Below the pieces are notes generated by a model. The model was not told where the DNA came from. It was given only the letters and a program-made list of their open reading frames with translations, and made no database searches. Below are positions 57,526 through 64,000 of a stretch of DNA of 64,000 nt, in pieces (the first letter of the stretch is position 1; each line of letters opens with the position of its first letter). The stretch is from Alphaproteobacteria bacterium (lineage in GTDB: Bacteria; Pseudomonadota; Alphaproteobacteria; Rhodospirillales; Casp-alpha2): contig JAJRRU010000025.1 in assembly GCA_024279135.1 (NCBI GenBank), forward strand, positions 1 through 64,000, given 5' to 3'. The position numbers and the translations under genes were made by a program.

Positions 57526-58335
57526 ATGCAGGCACGGGTTCTCATCATTGCCGGATCAGATTCAGGTGGCGGCGCCGGTATTCAGGCCGATATAAAAACG
57601 GTGACTGCATTGGGCGGGTTTGCCATGACGGCAATCACGGCCCTGACGGCGCAAAATACCCTGGGTGTTCATGCTATCGAAGAGGTCTCGCCGGAATTTG
57701 TTTATGAGCAAATGCGCGTCGTGCTGCAAGACATCGGAGCCGATTGCATCAAGACCGGTATGTTGCACCGGGTCGAGATCGTCGATGCCGTCGCTCGTGG
57801 GCTGACTGATTTTGCCGAAGATATCCCGCTGGTGGTCGATCCGGTTATGGTGGCCAAGGGTGGGGCGTCACTGTTGAATGCCGATGCGGTAAGCGCAATT
57901 GTCGAAAAAATTGTACCCCGGGCCACCGTGCTGACCCCCAACGCCCCCGAGGCCGCAGCTTTGAGCGGTATGACGGTAGATACCCGTGAAGACGCCATGG
58001 AAGCCGCCCTTAATCTGGCCGCACAGGGGCCGCAAGCGGTTCTGGTCAAGGGTGGTCATATTGACGAGCAAAGCGACACATTGAGCGATATCCTGCTGCA
58101 TGGCGGGCAAACCATCGATGTTTTCGAAAGCCCCCGGATTAAGACAGTTCATACTCACGGCACCGGGTGTACGCTGGCCTCGGCCATTGCGGTGGGTCTG
58201 GCAGAAGGCTTGACGGTCAAGGCCGCCGTTGTTCGCGCCCGTGATTATGTTCATGATGCTATTGTTACCGCGCCGGGTTTTGGTCAGGGGCATGGCCCGC
58301 TCAATCATGCCCATCCGGTTCATACCAAGAGATAA
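57526..58335 (+). CDS. thiD: ThiD, hydroxymethylpyrimidine/phosphomethylpyrimidine kinase
   Basis: The 269-residue ribokinase-like enzyme phosphorylates HMP and HMP-P in thiamine synthesis. Motifs: IIAGSDSGGGAGIQADIKT, DPVMVAKGG and the GTGCTLASAIA anion hole with catalytic Cys/Asp region. It follows glmM by 5 bp. Its pathway partner thiE is at 36.2-36.9 kb. Confidence 0.96.
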   Translation: MQARVLIIAGSDSGGGAGIQADIKTVTALGGFAMTAITALTAQNTLGVHAIEEVSPEFVYEQMRVVLQDIGADCIKTGMLHRVEIVDAVARGLTDFAEDIPLVVDPVMVAKGGASLLNADAVSAIVEKIVPRATVLTPNAPEAAALSGMTVDTREDAMEAALNLAAQGPQAVLVKGGHIDEQSDTLSDILLHGGQTIDVFESPRIKTVHTHGTGCTLASAIAVGLAEGLTVKAAVVRARDYVHDAIVTAPGFGQGHGPLNHAHPVHTKR

Positions 58336-58353
58336 TATCAAGAGGCTTTGCTC

Positions 58354-59763
58354 ATGGGAAAGAATTTGCGTCAGGCCATGTTCCATGAAATGGAGCAGCA
58401 GGAATTATTTCAACAGGCCCACGGTTATGGCCAGGACTATGTGGACAAATTCCTTGACCGGCATGTTTACCCGGATGCCACCGCGATCAGCAATCTGGCA
58501 TCATTCCATGAAGATATGCCCGAAACCGGCGGGGATGGGGCGCAGATCATGCAACAACTCCATGAGGGCGGTTCCCCGGCAACGGTTTCTCAAATCGGTG
58601 GGCGGTATTTCGGGTTTGTTAATGGCGGCGTCATTCCAACAGGGCTGGCGGCTCGTCTGCTGGCCGATTACTGGGATCAGAATGCTGCTCTTTTTGTAAC
58701 ATCACCCATCGCAGCGACCCTTGAGGCTGTTTGCGAAAAATGGCTGCGTCAGCTTCTCGGCCTGCCTGAGCGAGTGGTCGCCGGATTTGTCAGTGGTACA
58801 TCCATGGCAATTTTGTGCGGATTGGCTGCCGGGCGTTATCGGGTGTTTCAGAACGCCGGGTGGGATATTAACAAACAGGGCTTTAACGGCGCGCCAAAAG
58901 TCCGCATCGTTACCGGACGTCACGCCCATGGCACGGTGGTCAAGGCCATTGCTTTGTTGGGGTTTGGCAGTGATACCATCGAATGGGTCGATACGGATGA
59001 TCAGGGCAGGATCATTCCTGAACTAATTCCGCAACTGGATGATCGTACAATACTTGTATTACAGGCCGGAAATGTGGGTTCTGGCTCATTCGATGATTTT
59101 GAGCAAATCTGTGACGCGGCCAATAAAGCCGGGGCGTGGGTTCATATTGACGGTGCCTTTGGCCTTTGGGCTGCTGGATCGCAAACACTATCCCATCTGA
59201 CCAGAGGGGCGGAAAAGGCAAATTCCTGGTCCGTGGATGGACACAAGACCCTCAATACGCCTTATGATAACGGGATCGTCCTGTGTGATGATGTCCAAGC
59301 CCTGACCCACGCACTGCAAGCCAGCGGATCATATATTGTCTACGGTGACAACCGGGACGGCATGATGTTTACGCCTGAAATGTCACGCCGGGCCAGGGCG
59401 GTGGAGCTGTGGGCGACCCTGAAATACCTCGGCAGGCAAGGCGTGGATGAGTTGCTCGTGGGCCTGCATGGCAGAGCGGTGCAAATGGCCCGCGAACTGG
59501 ATGCCGCCGGGTTTACTATCCTCAATGATATTGTGTTTAACCAGGTACTGGTAGCTTGCGAAAATGATGATCTGACAAACCGTACCATGGCGCACATCCA
59601 GTCTTCTGGTGAATGCTGGGCCGGTGGGGCAACCTGGGACGGGGGCTCTGTTATCCGGCTCAGTGTGTGTTCCTGGGCAACCACGAAACAGGATATAACC
59701 CGTTCGGTGCAGGCTTTTATTGCCGCGAAAAAAGTCGCACTTGAGGAGGCGGCGCGGGCTTGA
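58354..59763 (+). CDS. PLP-dependent group II decarboxylase family protein
   Basis: The 469-residue enzyme starts at the ATG with AGAGG upstream. The PLP Lys is in WSVDGHKTLNTPYD, with HIDGAFGLWA holding the cofactor Asp. The family includes aromatic amino acid, glutamate and diaminobutyrate decarboxylases and some tyrosine decarboxylase-like transaminases. Substrate residues cannot be read with confidence. It follows thiD by 18 bp and ends before alaX. Confidence 0.85.
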   Translation: MGKNLRQAMFHEMEQQELFQQAHGYGQDYVDKFLDRHVYPDATAISNLASFHEDMPETGGDGAQIMQQLHEGGSPATVSQIGGRYFGFVNGGVIPTGLAARLLADYWDQNAALFVTSPIAATLEAVCEKWLRQLLGLPERVVAGFVSGTSMAILCGLAAGRYRVFQNAGWDINKQGFNGAPKVRIVTGRHAHGTVVKAIALLGFGSDTIEWVDTDDQGRIIPELIPQLDDRTILVLQAGNVGSGSFDDFEQICDAANKAGAWVHIDGAFGLWAAGSQTLSHLTRGAEKANSWSVDGHKTLNTPYDNGIVLCDDVQALTHALQASGSYIVYGDNRDGMMFTPEMSRRARAVELWATLKYLGRQGVDELLVGLHGRAVQMARELDAAGFTILNDIVFNQVLVACENDDLTNRTMAHIQSSGECWAGGATWDGGSVIRLSVCSWATTKQDITRSVQAFIAAKKVALEEAARA

Positions 59764-59835
59764 TGTTATAGGTGACAGCGTCCTATGATTAATCTCGGCG
59801 CTATTTTTTTATAGACGTTTTTTCAGGAGAATCTC

Positions 59836-60537
59836 ATGACAGAACAACTCTTTACCGATGATGCTTATGCCCGGTCCTGCGAGAGCCGCGTGGCAGCCCA
59901 CATCGAGGGCGGCGTGGTCCTGGAGAGCACCGTGTTTTATCCACTGGGTGGCGGCCAGCCCGGCGATACGGGGGTTATGAAGGCCGCGGGCGGGGCAGAG
60001 CTTCGGATTGCCAATACCATAAAAAATCAGGACCAGATTGTTCATGTATTGGAAGACGGTGCCACCATGCCCGATATGGGCAGTTTGGTTACCGTTGAAC
60101 TGGACTGGGACCGCCGGTACGCCCACATGCGCATGCATACCTGTCTGCACCTGTTATGCTCGTTGATCGATGGCGGGGTCACCGGTGGTTCTATCGGCGC
60201 AGAAAAAAGCCGTCTCGATTTCGATTTGCAGGATACCGCCCTGGACAAGGAACAGATTACCGCCGATCTCAATAAACTGATCGAAGCCGATCACTCACTG
60301 ACATCGGACTGGATTTCGGACGACGATATGGCAAGCCGTCCTGAACTGGTTCGCACCATGTCGGTCAAGCCGCCTGTGGGTAAGGGCAGGGTGCGCCTGA
60401 TCAATGTTGACGGGGTAGATTTGCAACCTTGCGGCGGTACCCATGTGCGCTCAACCTCGGAAATAGGTCGGGTGAAGATCGGCAAAATCGAAAACAAGGG
60501 TAAACACAATCGCCGCGTCAACGTGCTGTTTGATTGA
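59836..60537 (+). CDS. AlaX-type alanyl-tRNA editing protein
   Basis: The 233-residue free-standing editing domain hydrolyses mischarged Ser- or Gly-tRNA(Ala). It has PLGGGQPGD near the start, the zinc-site HTCLH (H101, H105) and CGGTH (C199, H203). The length fits AlaX-M. It overlaps the next frame by 4 bp and heads a short operon with PhzF, GNAT and ArfB-like genes. Confidence 0.92.
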   Translation: MTEQLFTDDAYARSCESRVAAHIEGGVVLESTVFYPLGGGQPGDTGVMKAAGGAELRIANTIKNQDQIVHVLEDGATMPDMGSLVTVELDWDRRYAHMRMHTCLHLLCSLIDGGVTGGSIGAEKSRLDFDLQDTALDKEQITADLNKLIEADHSLTSDWISDDDMASRPELVRTMSVKPPVGKGRVRLINVDGVDLQPCGGTHVRSTSEIGRVKIGKIENKGKHNRRVNVLFD

Positions 60538-60545
60538 TTGTGCCC

Positions 60546-61361
60546 ATGAGAAAAATTCCAATTTATCAGGTCGATGCCTTTACCAGTGAACTGTTCAGCG
60601 GCAACCCTGCCGCAGTGTGTCCTGTGCAGGCCTGGCTCGACGATGATTTGTTACAGGCCATTGCGGGCGAAAACAACCTGTCTGAAACGGCTTTTATCAT
60701 GCCCGGTGGTACCAACGGGGAAGACTACAGCCTGCGTTGGTTCACCCCGACCGTGGAGGTTGATCTGTGTGGTCATGCGACCCTGGCCAGTGCCTTTGTA
60801 ATATTTAATAAACTGGGCCATGACCGAGATACCGTTTCGTTTTCCTCGCGCAGCGGACGCCTGGAGGTGGAACGGGGGGATGATGGTGTGCTGAGCCTGA
60901 ATTTCCCGGCCTTGCCCGTCATGCCGATCGAGCCACCGGATGGTCTGGTCGATGCTATTGGTCTGAGCCCGCTGGAATATTACCGCGAGCGGTTGGAATT
61001 TGGTAAAAGTCTGGCCGTTCTGGACAGCCAGAACCAGGTTGCCGCTCTGGACCCCGATCTGGGCTTTGTTGCTAATATGGCCGGAGATGGCCTGATTGTG
61101 ACCGCGCCCGGCGATGATGAGAATTGTGATTTTGTCTCACGCTATTTTGCACCCAATGCGGGTATCCCTGAAGATCCGGTGACCGGGTCGGCCCATTGTG
61201 CGCTGGTGCCCTACTGGGCGGACCGGCTGGATAAAACCGTGCTTTCGGCGCGTCAGATATCGCGTCGTGGTGGTAAATTACAGTGTGAACTGAACGGTAA
61301 TCGTGTTAGGATCGCCGGGCGGGCTGTGCTTTATATGGAAGGTGAAATAGGTGTGCCATGA
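60546..61361 (+). CDS. PhzF family isomerase-like protein
   Basis: The 271-residue protein has the family start IPIYQVDAFTSELFSGNPAA, the catalytic Glu in ENNLSETAF, TPTVEVDLCGHATLA and the second-domain EDPVTGSAHCALVPYW. It adopts a DapF-like fold. Substrates are known only for PhzF itself, so function here is open. It overlaps the GNAT gene by 4 bp. The ATG at 60546 is preferred over an upstream TTG-type start at 60534. Confidence 0.9.
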   Translation: MRKIPIYQVDAFTSELFSGNPAAVCPVQAWLDDDLLQAIAGENNLSETAFIMPGGTNGEDYSLRWFTPTVEVDLCGHATLASAFVIFNKLGHDRDTVSFSSRSGRLEVERGDDGVLSLNFPALPVMPIEPPDGLVDAIGLSPLEYYRERLEFGKSLAVLDSQNQVAALDPDLGFVANMAGDGLIVTAPGDDENCDFVSRYFAPNAGIPEDPVTGSAHCALVPYWADRLDKTVLSARQISRRGGKLQCELNGNRVRIAGRAVLYMEGEIGVP

Positions 61362-61864
61362 GCGGTAATTTGCAACGTGATAAACAACATGAAGTCGGCA
61401 TTACTCCGACACTATGGCCGGGTGAGAGGGACATCATCGTGGATTTGTTCCGCGAGTATCAGGACTGGCTGGGCGAGGCCCAGTGCTTTCATGATTTTCA
61501 GGCCGAACTGGCCGGATTGCCCGGTGATTATGCCGAACCAAGTGGCTGTTTGCTGCTTGCCCGGCTTGGCGATCAGGTGATCGGTATGGCGGGACTGGTG
61601 CCTTTTGAGGGGGCACCCAAGACCTGTGAGATGAAACGCTTGTACGTTGTCCCTGACTGTCGTGGCAAGGGGGCGGGGCGTGCGCTGGCGGTTGCCATTC
61701 TGGATATTGCCCGTGATGCAGGGTACGCCACAATGCGTCTGGAAACTTTGTTACGCCTGGAAACGGCGCGCTCAATCTACGCCAGTCTGGGATTTGTCGA
61801 TACCGGTCACCGTCATGCAGGCGATACCAGTTCCCCTGTTATCATGCAATTGGACCTGGCATAA
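61358..61864 (+). CDS. GNAT family N-acetyltransferase
   Basis: The 168-residue protein has the acetyl-CoA motif LYVVPDCRGKGAGRALAVAI and a C-terminal TARSIYASLGF as in other GNATs. Substrate unknown. It is in the alaX-phzF operon. Confidence 0.88.
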   Translation: MSGNLQRDKQHEVGITPTLWPGERDIIVDLFREYQDWLGEAQCFHDFQAELAGLPGDYAEPSGCLLLARLGDQVIGMAGLVPFEGAPKTCEMKRLYVVPDCRGKGAGRALAVAILDIARDAGYATMRLETLLRLETARSIYASLGFVDTGHRHAGDTSSPVIMQLDLA

Positions 61865-61882
61865 TTTGAGGCGGCTTGATGG

Positions 61883-62305
61883 ATGATCAAGGTCACAGAT
61901 ACCATTATTCTTGACGACACCGAAATCGAAGAAAACTTCATCCGGGCCACAGGTCCGGGCGGACAAAAAGTCAACAAGACCGAGAGTGCGGTGCAACTGC
62001 GTTTTCGTGCCCGAAAAAGCAAAGCATTATCGAACGCCATATATCTGCGCCTGAAAACACTCGCGGGCCGCCGCATGACCGCCGATGGAGATATCGTAAT
62101 TACCGCCAACACGTTTCGAACTCAGGAACAAAATAGGAAAGACGCGCAGGCCCGCCTGATCGACCTCATTACGGAAGCTGCTATTCCCCCGAAACACCGC
62201 CGTGCAACCAAACCCAGCAAAACCGCCAGGGCCAAACGGGTGGATGCAAAAAAGAAACGGGGTGAAACGAAAAAAGGCCGGGGTCGGGTGTCAGATTCTG
62301 AGTGA
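61883..62305 (+). CDS. arfB: ArfB-type ribosome rescue peptidyl-tRNA hydrolase
   Basis: The 140-residue protein carries the class I release-factor motif GPGGQKVNK (GGQ at 26-28) but no stop-codon-reading domain. It ends in a Lys/Arg-rich tail that enters the mRNA channel of stalled ribosomes. This matches ArfB (YaeJ). It lies 18 bp after the GNAT gene. Confidence 0.93.
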   Translation: MIKVTDTIILDDTEIEENFIRATGPGGQKVNKTESAVQLRFRARKSKALSNAIYLRLKTLAGRRMTADGDIVITANTFRTQEQNRKDAQARLIDLITEAAIPPKHRRATKPSKTARAKRVDAKKKRGETKKGRGRVSDSE

Positions 62306-62364
62306 TGAGATTATTGTATTGCAAGCATTGGTAGCAAATTTTAACGAAAATATGGTGAAGATAA

Positions 62365-62931
62365 ATGAATGAAACACATGATATAGAGCTTGGCCCGCTT
62401 AAGGATTTGATTGGCGTGTGGCAAGGCGACGTTGGAATTGATATTGCTCCCGAACCCGAAGGCACAGAAACAAACCATTATTATGAAAAAATTATTTATT
62501 CTCTCGTCGGTGATGTATCAAATGCTGAAACCCAGAACCTTACAGCCGTTCATTATCGTCAGACCGTTCAGCGAAAAATAACGGACAAGGTTATTCATGA
62601 TCAAACGGGTTATTGGATGTGGGATAGTGAAACCGGTACTGTTATGCACTCTTTGCTCATTCCGCGCGGCGTATGTGTTCTTGCTGGTGGAACATACCAG
62701 GGAGAAAAAGATGATGAAAACCGCACAATCATAAATGTCGCGGCTAAAATTAATGACCCTGACTGGAATATTATTCAGTCACCTTTTATGCAAAACAATG
62801 CTTTAACCGAAGAATTCAGCCAGCAATTAATTGTTGGCAATGGTACGTTGATATATTCCCAAACCTCGATGTTGAATATATATGGCAGGGTATTTGAGCA
62901 CACTGACCAGAATGAATTGGTCTTGACCTGA
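62365..62931 (+). CDS. Nitrobindin/FABP-like heme-binding beta-barrel protein
   Basis: The 188-residue protein begins with LGPLKDLIGVWQGDVG, matching the G.W.G start of the nitrobindin/DUF1794 barrel, and has alternating strands throughout. Some homologues bind heme and react with nitric oxide, which would fit the nearby NnrU gene, but a proximal His is not obvious. It is more AT-rich than its neighbours. Confidence 0.65.
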   Translation: MNETHDIELGPLKDLIGVWQGDVGIDIAPEPEGTETNHYYEKIIYSLVGDVSNAETQNLTAVHYRQTVQRKITDKVIHDQTGYWMWDSETGTVMHSLLIPRGVCVLAGGTYQGEKDDENRTIINVAAKINDPDWNIIQSPFMQNNALTEEFSQQLIVGNGTLIYSQTSMLNIYGRVFEHTDQNELVLT

Positions 62932-62961
62932 TTGTGCGTGGCATTGTGTTTGCGATAACCG

Positions 62962-63516
62962 TCAAAACGGTGGTGCAACGCCGAATAAAAATTCATGCCC
63001 CCACACGATCATAATACCGGAAATTACACTGCCGACTAGGATGGCTGTTACGTCATGCATGGTGTTCGCCTGAGCGTAATCGGGCAGTTTCCCGCGCCGC
63101 GTGGCAGAAATGATCGAGAAAACCGCAAACAAGCCAAAAGCACCGAACAGGTATAGTGACGCGCGGTCCCCGTTATTGATCAAATGTACTATAGCCCAGA
63201 GCAGGACGCCGATAATCATGGGGTGTTTGATTTTCTGGCGGATATGGCCTTTCAATTCGGCGGCCACCCACAGAATGATCACGATGGTCATAACCGCCAG
63301 GGAAAATTGACCGGCCCAGTCCGGGGTCGGCCAGAGCTCTTGATAGTCCATGGCGGAATATCCCGAACCAATCAGAATAAGCCCGGTTAATGATATAAGT
63401 GAATAGGCCGCTTTATAACCCTTGGCACCCATACGGACGATCAGGTCTTGCCGCATGTCGGGAAATGATGGCACCAGGTGTATAGCGAAAAAAAGTCCCA
63501 TACCCAGCCAGATCAT
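62962..63516 (-). CDS. NnrU family membrane protein
   Basis: The 184-residue protein has five or six membrane helices and the family features FFAIHLVPSFPDMR, KHPMIIGVLLWAIVHLINNGD and WGHEFLFG. NnrU is linked to nitrite/nitric oxide metabolism in denitrifiers and is also related to 15-cis-zeta-carotene isomerase. Here it overlaps a TetR-type gene by 4 bp, so the two are probably co-expressed. Confidence 0.85.
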   Translation of the reverse strand: MIWLGMGLFFAIHLVPSFPDMRQDLIVRMGAKGYKAAYSLISLTGLILIGSGYSAMDYQELWPTPDWAGQFSLAVMTIVIILWVAAELKGHIRQKIKHPMIIGVLLWAIVHLINNGDRASLYLFGAFGLFAVFSIISATRRGKLPDYAQANTMHDVTAILVGSVISGIMIVWGHEFLFGVAPPF

Positions 63517-64000
63517 GTTGTTTGTTCCTTTGCCACAAAGGTGTTGTTTGCCAGAGATTTAAGGGTGCTGATATACATTTCCTGCGTCCAGGTGCAATCC
63601 TTGGTCAACTGTTCCCAATTGCGCACAGATAACATCATCCAGAGAATATCCGTTGCCTGTTCGGCTGTGTAATCGGGGCTCAGGGCTTTGTCGTGCTGCA
63701 ATGCGTTGATTGCGGCTTCGCATCCTTCGCGCATGTCCCCCATCCGCTGGCTCCAGGCCTTGTCTGCGGCCTCATCCGTATCCTTCATGGCAAGTAGCGC
63801 TCTGGCGAGGCTATAAATTTCAGGTATGTACGTACCCCATGTCTCAATAAAGGCATTCAGGCGTTCGGCGCCGGTTTTGGCAGTGCGGCTCGCCTTAAGC
63901 CGTTCTTCGGCACCTTTTATGTCATCGAGATACAAAGTTGTTTCGATCAACAGATCTGTTCTCGTGGAGAAATGAAGATAGAGTGCCTGCCTGGAAACAT
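63513..64000 (-). CDS. TetR-family regulator, cut by the window edge
   Basis: The frame is open to the window end; its N-terminus lies beyond 64000. The first visible residues, VSRQALYLHFSTRTDLL, are the recognition helix and following turn of a TetR HTH. The rest is an all-helical ligand domain. It overlaps NnrU by 4 bp. Internal starts inside the frame would remove the DNA-binding domain and are rejected. Confidence 0.85.
   Translation of the reverse strand, partial: VSRQALYLHFSTRTDLLIETTLYLDDIKGAEERLKASRTAKTGAERLNAFIETWGTYIPEIYSLARALLAMKDTDEAADKAWSQRMGDMREGCEAAINALQHDKALSPDYTAEQATDILWMMLSVRNWEQLTKDCTWTQEMYISTLKSLANNTFVAKEQTT

Overview
The window looks like a chromosomal segment of an alphaproteobacterium, most likely a Rhodospirillales-type marine or freshwater respirer. 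The evidence is gene content: COQ9, the cell-cycle regulator TrcR (DUF1013), DUF1192, two DUF465 proteins, a Cys-free L31, an alphaproteobacterial-style RpoH promoter, and the order zapA - 6S RNA - 5-FCL - YmdB - YebC - ruvCAB - ybgC - tolQRAB - pal - cpoB - tilS - ftsH - folP - glmM. Genus-level placement is inference.

Region 1 (1-6.1 kb) is accessory DNA. It starts with a probable IS21-type end and two orphan genes, followed by a wrecked tyrosine integrase beside an intact tRNA-Ser(CGA). On the other side of that tRNA lie two small tandem cassettes of 2,193 and 1,490 bp. They have different cargo (TetR + DUF2306 membrane protein; NmrA-like reductase) but near-identical ends. Each is bounded by a copy of the 5' half of the tRNA gene, cut at the anticodon loop. 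Neither encodes a recombinase. This is the most unusual structure in the window.

Region 2 (6.1-16.3 kb) is a complete nitrous oxide reduction operon, nosRZDFYLX, with clade I (Tat-exported) NosZ. An FNR/NNR-type box lies ahead of nosR, and a divergent gene encodes a ferritin-like protein. NosX (ApbE family) should flavinylate NosR, NosDFYL should supply copper to NosZ, and NosR should feed electrons.

Region 3 (16.3-31.1 kb) holds signalling and housekeeping genes. These include an HPt-receiver protein lacking both phospho-residues, a degenerate GGDEF protein, purEK, a HyuA-type hydantoinase, COQ9-def, rpsU, TrcR, an IbpA-type small heat-shock gene with a clear RpoH promoter and structured 5' leader, a membrane class III cyclase with an Asp-rich tract, rpmE and an MFS exporter.

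Region 4 (31.1-44.3 kb) has an OmpA/MotA/MotB-like three-gene operon, suhB-like IMPase, efp, thiE, gap, zapA, 6S RNA, 5-FCL, a YmdB-type phosphodiesterase interrupted by one in-frame amber codon, YebC and ruvCAB. Region 5 (44.3-50.6 kb) is the Tol-Pal operon, in which TolA carries an uninterrupted (Glu-Pro)44 tract. Region 6 (50.6-64 kb) contains tilS, ftsH (TTG start), folP, glmM, thiD, PLP enzymes, the AlaX editing protein, PhzF, GNAT, ArfB, a nitrobindin-like protein, NnrU and a TetR gene cut by the window edge.
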